NCBI GenBank assembly: GCA_034004685.1
Contig: JAVEWG010000029.1
Location: 1 to 46,362 of the forward strand
Length of the DNA: 46,362 nt
Direction: 5' to 3'
From: JAEUNX01 sp034004685
Lineage (GTDB): Bacteria; Pseudomonadota; Gammaproteobacteria; Burkholderiales; Rhodocyclaceae
Each line of letters begins with the position of its first letter. Within the stretch, counting starts at the first letter, position 1. Positions 1-7,215 of the stretch are shown here, in pieces. Below the pieces are notes generated by a model. The model saw only the letters and a program-made list of their open reading frames with translations. It was not told the DNA's origin and made no database searches. A program made the translations under genes and the position numbers.

Positions 1-234
1 AACGCCTTCGAGCAAAATCTGCGTTTCTGCCCTCGCGCTCGGATTGCCATCAGCCATGCAATTGTCTTGGGTTCGATTGGGCAGACCCGACTTCCCATCC
101 GCCCGGACCGGGTTGAACCTCGCGCCGTCAAGCGACGACCAAAACCCCGGAAATTGCTCACCGAACCCCGTCGCGTGGTGCGCGAGCAATTGCGCAAACA
201 GCAGCAACGCTGCGCTGAACGCGCCTTAAGGTAG
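1..234 (+). pseudogene. IS4-like transposase, C-terminal fragment (runs off window start)
   Basis: Frame 1 is open from the first base and stops with TAG at 232-234. The 77 residues end in a basic, proline-rich tail (VKRRPKPRKLLTEPRRVV) of the kind found at the C-terminus of IS4-family transposases. No catalytic residues are in the window, so I cannot tell whether the element is intact upstream. The palindrome at 242-254 right after the stop fits an insertion-sequence end. The family assignment rests on recalled tail similarity only, so it is moderate. Confidence 0.55.
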
Positions 235-241
235 TGCTATT

Positions 242-254
242 GGGGTCTGACCCC
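242..254. repeat. GGGGTCTGACCCC palindrome at IS end
   Basis: A perfect 6-bp inverted repeat around a central T sits 7 bp after the transposase-fragment stop codon. The motif is often seen at ends of insertion sequences, so this is probably part of the right terminal region. The other end lies outside the window. Confidence 0.45.
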
Positions 255-286
255 TATTTGCTACAACTATCCCAGCACGGGATGCG

Positions 287-305
287 GTGTCGGAAAATTT
301 CACAC
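287..305. promoter_or_regulatory. Candidate upstream activator site (GTGT...ACAC)
   Basis: GTGT at 287-290 and ACAC at 302-305 frame a GAAAATTTC core, giving an imperfect 19-bp dyad. Its centre is about 95 bp upstream of the transcription start expected from the sigma-54 promoter at 366-381, a usual distance for an enhancer-binding protein such as PrsR. The role is inferred; only the dyad and the distance are visible. Confidence 0.3.
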
Positions 306-344
306 TTATATTTTCTGGGTGGCTGGAAATTATCTAATTATTTG

Positions 345-358
345 TTTCTGAACAGAAA
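345..358. promoter_or_regulatory. Palindrome TTTCTGAACAGAAA next to the sigma-54 promoter
   Basis: Perfect TTTCTG/CAGAAA arms are separated by AA. The palindrome lies 7 bp upstream of the -24 element of the PEP-CTERM gene promoter. Its position could suit a repressor or an accessory DNA-bending protein rather than a classical distal enhancer site. No regulator can be named from the sequence. Confidence 0.3.
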
Positions 359-365
359 TTTATGT

Positions 366-381
366 TGGCACGGGAACTGCT
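366..381 (+). promoter_or_regulatory. Sigma-54 (RpoN) promoter of the PEP-CTERM gene
   Basis: TGGCACGGGAACTGCT matches the consensus TGGCACG-N4-TTGCW except for C in place of the first T of the -12 box. The GG and GC doublets are correctly spaced. Transcription would start near 391-392, about 50 bp before the ATG. Sigma-54 promoters in front of PEP-CTERM genes are known from species with the PrsK/PrsR two-component system. Confidence 0.8.
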
Positions 382-395
382 TTGTATTTGCCGTG

Positions 396-411
396 CTCCC
401 GCAAGTGGGAG
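396..411 (+). other. Small hairpin in the leader of the PEP-CTERM mRNA
   Basis: CTCCC and GGGAG arms surround a 6-nt loop in the predicted 5' untranslated leader. The hairpin lies about 15 nt upstream of the AGGAG ribosome-binding site. It may only stabilise the 5' end; nothing in the sequence shows a regulatory role. Confidence 0.3.
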
Positions 412-441
412 AGTAAAAGTAAAAAACGTTCCTAGGAGTCA

Positions 442-1461
442 ATGATGAAAAAACTGCTTCTCGCCTCGCTTGTGACTGGCGCGCTTGGCATGGCCGGGCA
501 GGCAAACGCCGGGTATAGCGATATTGTGTTCGATTTCAACGGCTCGGCTGCCGGTGGTGCCCAGACCATCAGCATTTTCGATTGGCTGCCGGGGAACGCA
601 TTGTCGGTTGGTTCCCTGGGTGATTCCACCGGGGCGATTCCCTCCACCTTCTCGACCTACTATCAAGCATCCTTGGGGTCGGCTGTTTATAACGCCCCTG
701 GCGGTGGATCGACCACTTATTCGCCTTTCGTTGGCACCGAGTTCACGGTTCAGGCCGAAATTATTGAAGGCCAGGTCGGGATTGGCACGAGCACGGTGGG
801 CCTGACGGTCCTGGGTGGTTCGTTCTCGATCTACTACGACTCTTCCAAGGACGCCAACACCGTTACCGGTGCCGGGTATGGCGACGGGGTGCTGATTCTG
901 TCCGGAACGATCGACTCCGGAACGGGGAGCTTCACGGATCAGACCCGTCAAGGGAATGTAGAGCTTATTCCGGGGAGTGGCCTCACCCTGTGCAGCCTGG
1001 GGATCCAAACCGTGGGTTGTTCCCCGGTGCTGCTGGATCAGTCCGGCGCGGACGACCAGAACGGTGTCCTGACCCACACCGGCAATGGCTCGAGCACGAT
1101 CAACGTTGAGGTTACGTATCAGAACTTTGATTTCTTCAAGACCTTGCTGGATACGCTCAACTTTGGCTTGAACGAAACCACCAATCTGGCCGATCCGTTC
1201 GCTCAGACCAACCCTTCTGATCAAGTGTTTGGCCATACGCCCTTCTACAGCAAGCAGCTGGCTGGCTCCCCGATCAATGGCGGCGATTGCACCCAAGGCG
1301 GGATCAGTGAATCCGGCGTGGTTTCGCGGACCTGCGACTTCCACTTCCAGACGGATGCTTCCACCGCTTTCAACGCAGTTCCCGAACCCGCCTCCCTGGC
1401 CTTGCTGGGCATCGGTCTGGCCGCGGCTGGCGTGACCCGTCGCCGTAAGCTTGGTGCCTGA
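442..1461 (+). CDS. PEP-CTERM sorting-domain protein
   Basis: A predicted secreted surface protein of 339 residues. It has an N-terminal Sec signal peptide (about residues 1-24, ending QANA) and a long Ser/Thr/Gly-rich body. The C-terminal sorting signal starts near residue 313: the PEP motif (VPEPASLALLG), a hydrophobic helix, and a basic RRRK tail. In this family an exosortase recognises and cleaves the tail during export, often together with exopolysaccharide and floc formation. AGGAG lies just upstream; the start could be either of the two tandem ATGs at 442 or 445. The body matches no domain I recognise and has only a few cysteines. A sigma-54 promoter precedes it and a terminator follows, so it is a single-gene unit. 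No exosortase gene is in this window. Confidence 0.9.
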   Translation: MMKKLLLASLVTGALGMAGQANAGYSDIVFDFNGSAAGGAQTISIFDWLPGNALSVGSLGDSTGAIPSTFSTYYQASLGSAVYNAPGGGSTTYSPFVGTEFTVQAEIIEGQVGIGTSTVGLTVLGGSFSIYYDSSKDANTVTGAGYGDGVLILSGTIDSGTGSFTDQTRQGNVELIPGSGLTLCSLGIQTVGCSPVLLDQSGADDQNGVLTHTGNGSSTINVEVTYQNFDFFKTLLDTLNFGLNETTNLADPFAQTNPSDQVFGHTPFYSKQLAGSPINGGDCTQGGISESGVVSRTCDFHFQTDASTAFNAVPEPASLALLGIGLAAAGVTRRRKLGA

Positions 1462-1484
1462 TTCCTGCTTCTGCGGGATTCAGC

Positions 1485-1516
1485 AAAAAACCCCGCCCTG
1501 GCGGGGTTTTTATTTT
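1485..1516. terminator. Bidirectional rho-independent terminator
   Basis: An A-run, a CCCCGCC...GGCGGGG stem with a short loop and a T-run lie between the convergent PEP-CTERM and glycosyltransferase genes. The A-run on one side and T-run on the other let it act on both strands. Confidence 0.9.
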
Positions 1517-1581
1517 TTTGGGATTCATTGCGCAGTGTCGGGGGCGTGTAGACCGACTTGGAGGGGCTCGTGCTGGGGCCC

Positions 1582-2775
1582 TTACCGCAGGATCTGCCGC
1601 AGTACCCGGCACAGGTCTTCAGCGGACGAATGTTGGTCAGAGAGTCGCTGGGCGGCGCCACGCAGGCTGGGGTCCGTCTGAAATTTGCTGATTGCGCTCC
1701 GAATCGCCGATGAGGCGCCCGTGTCGGAGCGTAGCGCAAGGCCAGCGCCAAAGCGGAGGATCGTTTCCATGTTCAGGAACTGATCCATGTTCCGGGTGAG
1801 GCCCAGGACTGGCACCCCATGGGCCAGGGCCTGATTGGTGGTGGGGCTGCCGCCGTTGCAGATCACCAGGGAAGCCCGTTGGCACATCTGGTTGCCAGGA
1901 AGATAGTCAAAAATCCGGGTTCTTGGCGACCGGCTGCCGATCGGGATGGGCTTGCCGGCCGTGGCCACCACTACCTCCAGACCGGTGTCTTCAAGCGCAG
2001 GCAGTACCTTGGCGAGGATGGCCGGGTCGCCCGAACTGCCCATGGTGATGTAGATGAGGTTCGCGGCGTGTTCCAGCCCCTCCGGGAGCGCACCCTTGGG
2101 AGACCAGGCGACGGGGCCGAGAAAGACGGCCGTACCGGTGGGGGGGATTTCCGGGTAAAGCTGGGGAAAATTGGCAAACAGCCGTACGTCCGCATCCGTG
2201 TAGCACAGGCGCAGATCATGGCCCAGGGGGGGCAGGCCGTGGCGGGCCCGAAGTTGCTCAAGGGGTGCGGTGTGCTGGCGTAGCGCCAGGGGGGCGATCT
2301 TGGCGAACAGCCATTGCGCCATGGTCAGGGGCACGAAGGGCGTCCATTTGAATACCGGCAGGGGCAGGCGCAGGGGCCGCTCCGGGCTCCAGTAGGCATC
2401 ACAGACGGTCAAGTAGGGGATGCCGGCCAGGCGGGCACTTACGGACAGGGAGAGCCGGAAGTCCCCCACGATCACGTCCGGCCGTTCCGCCTCGATCAGG
2501 GCCAGATCGTCCTGGACGTAGCGGGCCAGGGTGTCAAAGTCGTAGAGGGGCTGCCCCCAGTCCAGGCGCCGGGCGAAGACCGCGCTGTCCTGGCAATACA
2601 GATCCACAACCCGGAAGCCCGCTTCCCGGGTCAGCCAGCCGAAGGCGGGGGGGCGGGCGAAGACGACCTCGAATTCGGCGGGGTCCAGGGACTCTGCCAG
2701 CACGAAGGGCCGGCCCACATGGGCCAGTGTCGCGCCTTCGGCGAAGAACAGGATTTTGCGCTTGGTGGGTGCCAT
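1582..2775 (-). CDS. GT1-family glycosyltransferase (EryCIII/UGT-like)
   Basis: This 397-residue protein has the two-Rossmann GT-B layout of the GT1/MGT family, which moves a sugar from an NDP-sugar to a lipid or small-molecule acceptor. The N-terminus (ILFFAEGATLAHVGRPFVLA) fits the acceptor domain. The C-terminal donor motif reads CNGGSPTTNQALAHGVPVLG, followed by a DQFLNM segment. Where most members have HGG, this one has NGG. The acceptor cannot be told from sequence; glycolipids are the usual guess for isolated bacterial members. It starts 16 bp after the HEPN gene on the same strand and ends at the bidirectional terminator, so it is the last gene of the transcript. The family call is firm; the function is open. 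Confidence 0.85.
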   Translation of the reverse strand: MAPTKRKILFFAEGATLAHVGRPFVLAESLDPAEFEVVFARPPAFGWLTREAGFRVVDLYCQDSAVFARRLDWGQPLYDFDTLARYVQDDLALIEAERPDVIVGDFRLSLSVSARLAGIPYLTVCDAYWSPERPLRLPLPVFKWTPFVPLTMAQWLFAKIAPLALRQHTAPLEQLRARHGLPPLGHDLRLCYTDADVRLFANFPQLYPEIPPTGTAVFLGPVAWSPKGALPEGLEHAANLIYITMGSSGDPAILAKVLPALEDTGLEVVVATAGKPIPIGSRSPRTRIFDYLPGNQMCQRASLVICNGGSPTTNQALAHGVPVLGLTRNMDQFLNMETILRFGAGLALRSDTGASSAIRSAISKFQTDPSLRGAAQRLSDQHSSAEDLCRVLRQILR

Positions 2776-2791
2776 GATCAGCCGCCCCGGC

Positions 2792-3268
2792 TCAAGGGCG
2801 GCTGGAAAGGGCAGTCAGGAACGCCTTGGCGGCGTCTCCCGCCTCAATCAGTTGGGCGCTGCCATCAAGCAGGGCCTCGATGAGGGCGGCCTGAATGGCC
2901 GGAGCGTCGGGGTACTCGTGGGCCAGCGGGTTGCGCAGTTCCCGCAAGGTCCGCCAGGTTTCGGCGGAAGGTACGGCGCCGAGCCGTTCCAGCCGCTGGA
3001 GCTTTTGCTGAAAGGTGGCGGATTCCGGTAGCGGTTCTTCGGCCAGGATGAGCAGGCCAGGCAGGACTCGCTCGCCCAGGGTGTCCTGCAGTTTCATGAA
3101 ACGGTAAGCCACTTGATCGAGTTGCTGGCGCACCCGGGCTTCCATTGCCGTCACCCGGGCGGCATCAAAGGGCCGGCAAGGGGCCAGTTCCGACAGGGCG
3201 GCGGAAAGGATTTCCTGATGGAGGCTGCTCTCGGCCGCCGCTGATTCCAGTTTTGCCTTGGTATTCAC
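2792..3268 (-). CDS. HEPN-family RNase toxin (HepT-like)
   Basis: A 158-residue, mostly helical protein with R112-x4-H117-x-Y119 (RNPLAHEY). This matches the Rx4HxY signature of HepT toxins, in which Arg and His form the RNase site and Tyr is the residue AMPylated by the partner. The GTG start overlaps the TGA of the upstream nucleotidyltransferase gene by 4 nt (GTGA, 3265-3268), a coupling typical of toxin-antitoxin pairs. The protein is somewhat longer than classical HepT and has a distinct N-terminal half, so it may belong to a sister HEPN family. Toxicity is inferred from the family and the gene pairing. Confidence 0.75.
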   Translation of the reverse strand: MNTKAKLESAAAESSLHQEILSAALSELAPCRPFDAARVTAMEARVRQQLDQVAYRFMKLQDTLGERVLPGLLILAEEPLPESATFQQKLQRLERLGAVPSAETWRTLRELRNPLAHEYPDAPAIQAALIEALLDGSAQLIEAGDAAKAFLTALSSRP

Positions 3269-3582
3269 AAGGGGATGCCTTGGACCCTGGCCACTTGATG
3301 GATGGGTTGTTCGCTGCCCGGAATACGGGATGCGATCACCAGGTCGATCCTCTCGCCTTCGAACTCAGGGGAGGCGTGGAGGCGGGCAAGACTGGCGAGC
3401 TTGCGGCGTACAAGCTCAGCGGGGTCGGTCAGATCGGTTTCCACCAGCACGTCGAAATCCCCGCCTCGACGGTTGTCGTCCAGCCGGGAGCCAAAGATGC
3501 GCGCCTGGGCGAGGGGCCCGAAAACGTCGTGGATGACCGAGCGCAGGCGGTGTTGTTGTCGTGGGGTGAGGCGCATGGGCAA
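3265..3582 (-). CDS. Minimal nucleotidyltransferase antitoxin (MntA-like)
   Basis: A 105-residue MNT-fold protein. It shows G31-S32 followed, nine residues on, by D42-x-D44 (GSRLDDNRRGGDFDVLV), and a third acidic residue, D80, in ERIDLVIA. These would bind two metals and NTP. In MntA/HepT systems this protein neutralises the HEPN toxin by adding AMP to its tyrosine. The GS-to-DxD spacing is nine residues, where the classical MntA motif is usually written with ten. The start is TTG at 3582 or ATG at 3576; neither has a clear ribosome-binding site. It is only 28 bp downstream of proB, so it may be read from the ribosomal-protein/obgE/proB transcript. Confidence 0.75.
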   Translation of the reverse strand: MPMRLTPRQQHRLRSVIHDVFGPLAQARIFGSRLDDNRRGGDFDVLVETDLTDPAELVRRKLASLARLHASPEFEGERIDLVIASRIPGSEQPIHQVARVQGIPL

Positions 3583-3610
3583 GCGTGTCGCGGCGAACAG
3601 GGATAATAGT

Positions 3611-4726
3611 TCAGCGTAGCACCATATTGTCCCGGTGGATCAGTTCCGGCTCATCGATGTAACCCAGCAGGGCCTCGATTTCCCCGGTGGTCTTGCGGGC
3701 AATGCGGCGGGCCTCGGCGCTGGCGTAGTTGACCAGGCCCCGGGCGATTTCCTGGCCGTCTTCGGTGCGGCAGGCCACGGCGGCGCCCCGCTCGAAAGTG
3801 CCTTCCACGCTGGCCACGCCCACCGGAAGCAGGCTCCGCCCGGCCCGGAGGGCAGCCACCGCGCCCCCGTCCAGGATCAGGGCGCCGGCCAGCTGGAGGT
3901 GGTCGGCGAGCCATTGCTTGCGGGCCTGGAGGGGGGTGCTGGAGGCGTAGAGCAGGGTGCCCAGGGCCTCGCCCCGGGCCAGCCGCAGGATGCCGTCGGG
4001 CTCCCGGCCGCTGGCGATGCAGGTGTGGGCGCCGCTCTTGGCGGCACGCTGGGCGGCGCGGATCTTGGTGATCATGCCGCCCTTGCTGATACCGCTGCCG
4101 GCGCCGCCGGCCATGGCTTCATAGGCGGTATCCTCGGCCTGGCCCTCGGAAATCAGGGTGGCGGCCGGATCGCGGCGGGGGTCGGCGGTGTACAGGCCGG
4201 CCTGGTCGGTGAGAATGACCAGGGTTTCGGCCTCGATGAGGTTGGCCACCAGGGCCCCCAGGGTGTCGTTGTCGCCGAACTTGATTTCGTCGGTGACCAC
4301 CGTGTCGTTCTCGTTGATGATGGGCACTGCCCCCAGCTCCAGCAGGGTGTGGAGGGTGGAGCGGGCGTTGAGGTAACGCTTGCGGTCGGCCAGGTCTTCG
4401 TGGGTGAGGAGGATCTGGGCGCAGGTGAGGCCCTGGGCGGCGAAGGCGGCGTCGTAGGCTTCCGCCAGGCCCATCTGGCCCACCGCGGCGGCGGCCTGGA
4501 GTTGGTGCATTTCATGGGGGCGGGTGGTCCACCCCAGGCGCTGCATGCCGGCGGCGATGGCGCCGGAGGACACCAGCACCACCTGGCGGCCCTCGGCCCG
4601 CAAGCCGGCGATCTGGCGGGCCCAGTCGGCCATGGCGGCCTTGTCCAGTCCGGCGCCGTTGTTGGTGACGAGGGCGCTGCCGACCTTGACCACCAGGCGG
4701 CGGGCGTCGCGGATCTTGGTTCTCAT
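3611..4726 (-). CDS. proB: Glutamate 5-kinase
   Basis: It phosphorylates glutamate to gamma-glutamyl phosphate, the first step of proline synthesis, in the cytoplasm. The 371 residues hold an amino-acid-kinase domain (VKVGSALVT near residue 13; VSSGAIAAGM; NENDTV; SKGGMITKI) and a C-terminal PUA domain from about residue 275. That is the full-length bacterial form. Its ATG overlaps the obgE stop by 4 nt, which gives translational coupling. This rplU-rpmA-obgE-proB order is common in Beta- and Gammaproteobacteria. Confidence 0.97.
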   Translation of the reverse strand: MRTKIRDARRLVVKVGSALVTNNGAGLDKAAMADWARQIAGLRAEGRQVVLVSSGAIAAGMQRLGWTTRPHEMHQLQAAAAVGQMGLAEAYDAAFAAQGLTCAQILLTHEDLADRKRYLNARSTLHTLLELGAVPIINENDTVVTDEIKFGDNDTLGALVANLIEAETLVILTDQAGLYTADPRRDPAATLISEGQAEDTAYEAMAGGAGSGISKGGMITKIRAAQRAAKSGAHTCIASGREPDGILRLARGEALGTLLYASSTPLQARKQWLADHLQLAGALILDGGAVAALRAGRSLLPVGVASVEGTFERGAAVACRTEDGQEIARGLVNYASAEARRIARKTTGEIEALLGYIDEPELIHRDNMVLR

Positions 4727-5811
4727 GATGCTTCGTCGATGTCGTCTTCGGAGAGGTCTTCGGGAAGAGGGGTTTCCGTTGGGGCGGCCTGGGCCAGCGC
4801 CCGCTCGGCGTCAAGGAAATCCTGGATGGCGAAGACCAGGGGCCGGCAGCCTTCGCCGTTGATGGCGGAGATCTCGAAGTGGCGGTCCACCGGACCGTAG
4901 GCCTGGAGGAAGGCGCTGATGCGGGGGGCGCGCTCTTCCTCGGGGATCAGATCCAGTTTGTTGAGGACCAGCCAGCGGTGCTTGGCATAGAGGCCTTCGT
5001 CGTACTTGCGCAGTTCCGCCACGATGGCCAGGGCTTCCCGCACCGGATCGGTGTCCGGGTCGAAGGGGGCCAGATCCACGATGTGCAGCAGCAGGTGGGT
5101 GCGGGCCAGGTGGCGCAGGAACTGGTGGCCCAGGCCGGCGCCCTCGGCCGCCCCTTCGATCAGGCCGGGGATGTCGGCGATGACGAAGCTGCGGTTTTCA
5201 TCCGTGCGCACCACCCCCAGGTTGGGCTGGAGGGTGGTGAAGGGGTAGTCGGCCACCTTGGGCCGGGCGGCGGAAACCGAGCGGATGAAGGTGGATTTGC
5301 CGGCGTTGGGCATGCCCAGGAGGCCCACGTCCGCCAGTACCTTGAGCTCCAGGTGTAGGTTGTGGCGCTCCCCTTCCTCGCCATAGGTGAACTTGCGGGG
5401 GGCGCGATTCACGCTGGACTTGAAGTGCAGGTTGCCCAGCCCCCCCCGGCCGCCCTTGGCCACCACCACCTCCTTGCCGTCGGTGTCCAGGTCGGCAATC
5501 AGCTCGCCAGTGTCCAGGTCCTTGATGACGGTGCCCACCGGCATGCGCAGCACGATATCGTCGCCGCCCTTGCCGTAGCAGTCCGCGCCCCGGCCGTTCT
5601 CGCCCCGCTGGGCGCGGAAGATCCGGGTGTAGCGGTAGTCCACCAGGGTGTTGATGTTGCGGTCGGCCACCGCCAGGACGCTGCCGCCCCGGCCGCCGTC
5701 GCCGCCATCCGGCCCGCCCCGGGGGACGAACTTCTCCCGTCGGAAGGAGGCGGAGCCATTGCCGCCGTCGCCGGCGATGACCTCAATGCGGGCTTCGTCA
5801 AAGAACTTCAT
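4723..5811 (-). CDS. obgE: Obg-family GTPase
   Basis: An essential GTPase that binds the 50S ribosomal subunit and links ribosome assembly to the stringent response. The glycine-rich Obg domain fills about residues 1-158. The GTPase domain follows, with GMPNAGKST (G1), DIPGLIEGA (G3) and NKLDLI (G4). The C-terminal tail is short and acidic (EDLSEDDIDEAS). The length of 362 is normal for betaproteobacteria. It lies downstream of rpmA, across a terminator-like hairpin at 5974-6004, and overlaps proB by 4 nt. Confidence 0.97.
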   Translation of the reverse strand: MKFFDEARIEVIAGDGGNGSASFRREKFVPRGGPDGGDGGRGGSVLAVADRNINTLVDYRYTRIFRAQRGENGRGADCYGKGGDDIVLRMPVGTVIKDLDTGELIADLDTDGKEVVVAKGGRGGLGNLHFKSSVNRAPRKFTYGEEGERHNLHLELKVLADVGLLGMPNAGKSTFIRSVSAARPKVADYPFTTLQPNLGVVRTDENRSFVIADIPGLIEGAAEGAGLGHQFLRHLARTHLLLHIVDLAPFDPDTDPVREALAIVAELRKYDEGLYAKHRWLVLNKLDLIPEEERAPRISAFLQAYGPVDRHFEISAINGEGCRPLVFAIQDFLDAERALAQAAPTETPLPEDLSEDDIDEAS

Positions 5812-5873
5812 GGGGTGCGCTCGGGGTTGGGGACTGGGGACGAATGGTCTGCTTGCTCAATGGCGACGCTCCC

Positions 5874-5919
5874 GTGGGGCGGACTTCAGTCCGCCAAGGC
5901 GGGCTCAAGCCCGCCCTAC
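5874..5919. repeat. REP-like palindromic repeats (two in tandem)
   Basis: Two inverted repeats lie side by side: GGCGGACTTCAGTCCGCC and GGCGGGCTCAAGCCCGCC, the latter followed by CTAC. They belong to the dispersed family found at 6745-7110, 13641-13728, 15905-16063, 29202-29223 and 39665-39686. The flank TTTCAGAAGCCCACCACC (from about 5933) recurs next to the copy near 29294. Confidence 0.8.
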
Positions 5920-5973
5920 GACGGCGCTACTATTTCAGAAGCCCACCACCAGGAACAGGGGCCTGGAATAAAC

Positions 5974-6004
5974 AAAAAAGCCCTACCGCAAGGATAGGGC
6001 TTTT
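5974..6004 (-). terminator. Rho-independent terminator after rpmA
   Basis: A GCCCTA...TAGGGC stem with a T-run on the minus strand lies 20 bp downstream of the rpmA stop. It probably reduces read-through from the two ribosomal-protein genes into obgE-proB. It has an A-run upstream and so could work in both directions. Confidence 0.85.
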
Positions 6005-6023
6005 CGGACCGCCGGGGTCTGGC

Positions 6024-6287
6024 TCAGGCGGCGGCTGGAACGATCACCACCGTGCGGCGCTTCTGGGCGCCCTTGACCTGGAACTGAACGGTGCCGTCAG
6101 CCAGGGCAAAGAGGGTGTGATCCTTGCCGATGCCCACGTTTTCGCCCGGATGGTACTGGGTGCCACGCTGGCGCACGATGATGTTGCCGGCCTGCACGAA
6201 CTGACCACCGTAGCGCTTGACGCCCAGGCGTTTTGATTCTGAGTCGCGGCCGTTGCGGGAACTACCGCCAGCTTTTTTATGTGCCAT
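6024..6287 (-). CDS. rpmA: 50S ribosomal protein L27
   Basis: An 87-residue protein starting MAHKKAGGSSRNGRDSESK, the standard L27 N-terminus that reaches toward the peptidyl-transferase centre. No N-terminal extension is present, so no cleavage as in Firmicutes is expected. It lies 18 bp downstream of rplU and shares its promoter. Length and sequence are ordinary. Confidence 0.98.
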   Translation of the reverse strand: MAHKKAGGSSRNGRDSESKRLGVKRYGGQFVQAGNIIVRQRGTQYHPGENVGIGKDHTLFALADGTVQFQVKGAQKRRTVVIVPAAA

Positions 6288-6305
6288 GTCGACTTACCTC
6301 CTGGC

Positions 6306-6617
6306 TCAGGCCGAAATCGTTTCGATGCGGATTTCGGTGTAGTTCTGACGATGCCCCTGGTGCTTCTGGTAGTGCTTGCGACGGCGCATCTTGAAAATCT
6401 TGATCTTGTCGTGACGACCGTGGGACAGGACCGTGGCCTTCACCGCGGCACCGGCAACCACCGGAGAGCCGATCTTCACCGACTCACCTTCGCCGACCAT
6501 GAGAACCTGGTCGATGGTGATTTCCGAGCCCACGTCTGCCGGTATCTGTTCTACCTTGATCTTGTTGCCAGCGGAAACGCGATACTGCTTCCCACCGGTT
6601 TTTATGACCGCGTACAT
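6306..6617 (-). CDS. rplU: 50S ribosomal protein L21
   Basis: A 103-residue protein (MYAVIKTGGKQYRVSAGNKI) of standard L21 length that binds 23S rRNA. It is the first gene of the operon, with a consensus sigma-70 promoter 36-64 bp upstream and CCCGGAGCACATCC before the ATG. The conserved basic stretch RRRKHYQKHQGHRQ near residue 78 is intact. Confidence 0.98.
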   Translation of the reverse strand: MYAVIKTGGKQYRVSAGNKIKVEQIPADVGSEITIDQVLMVGEGESVKIGSPVVAGAAVKATVLSHGRHDKIKIFKMRRRKHYQKHQGHRQNYTEIRIETISA

Positions 6618-6652
6618 GGATGTGCTCCGGGTTGTGTTGCAAAGAATCGCGC

Positions 6653-6681
6653 ACTATATGGGCAGTCGGCTTGTTTGTCAA
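6653..6681 (-). promoter_or_regulatory. Sigma-70 promoter of rplU-rpmA
   Basis: On the minus strand TTGACA (6676-6681) and TATAGT (6653-6658) are separated by exactly 17 bp. The -35 box is perfect and the -10 box differs from consensus at one base. The distance to the rplU ATG is about 36 bp. Confidence 0.85.
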
Positions 6682-6744
6682 AGGCTTGCGACACTTTCCT
6701 GGTTTCCGGCGGGTGGGGGCGGCGTGGCGGAATGGGCTCTTCCC

Positions 6745-7110
6745 GTAGGGTGGGCTTCAGCCCGCCAACCTGCTCCCTGCCGCCCGGCTGGCCGGTTGAA
6801 ACCGGCCCTACGGCTCCCCGGGCCCAACCCCGTGGGCGGAGTGAATCCCGCCTCGGTCGGCCGACGCCGACCCTGCGGTGCATGCGTAGGGCGGGCTTCA
6901 GCCCGCCAATCCGCGGTGACGGCACCCCCGGCCGGTTGAAACCGGCCCTACGCCGTTCCGGCCCCAACCCCGTGGGCGGAGTGAATCCCGCCTCGGTCGG
7001 CCGACGCCGACCCTGCGGGGCATGCGTAGGGCGGGCTTCAGCCCGCCAACCCGCGGTGACGGCACCCCCCGGCCGGTTGAAACCGGCCCTACGCCGTTCT
7101 GGCCCAACCC
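6745..7110. repeat. 140-bp tandem repeat array made of palindromes
   Basis: About two and a half copies of a 140-141 bp unit; the GCCGGTTGAAACCGGC marker recurs at 6791, 6931 and 7072. Each unit strings together GCCGGTTGAAACCGGC, GGGCGGAGTGAATCCCGCC, GTCGGCCGACGCCGAC and GGGCGGGCTTCAGCCCGCC. The copies are almost identical, so the duplication is recent or is kept uniform by recombination. The first partial unit differs between its palindromes. Confidence 0.85.
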
Positions 7111-7179
7111 GCAGAAGCTCGCCCTATGGTCGGACGTTTGGGCTCGGTGGGATCCCCTGGGGCAATGGGGCACGCCCTG

Positions 7180-7208
7180 CTGGTGTCAGGGGAGAGTTGG
7201 GCTATAGT
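7180..7208 (+). promoter_or_regulatory. Weak sigma-70 promoter for the glc operon
   Basis: TATAGT at 7203-7208 has a CTGGTG hexamer 17 bp upstream at 7180-7185. The -10 is good and the -35 is poor, as is common for an activator-dependent or repressed promoter. The operator at 7216-7226 would overlap the transcription start. Confidence 0.4.
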
Positions 7209-7215
7209 GGACAGG

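Noticed and set aside
3635..4900. 421-codon plus-strand frame opposite proB and obgE
   Set aside because: Gly/Val/Ala-rich antisense shadow of two certain genes, with no ribosome-binding site.
6745..7110. CRISPR array
   Set aside because: The unit is 140 bp, made of internal palindromes with no unique spacers, and no cas genes are present.
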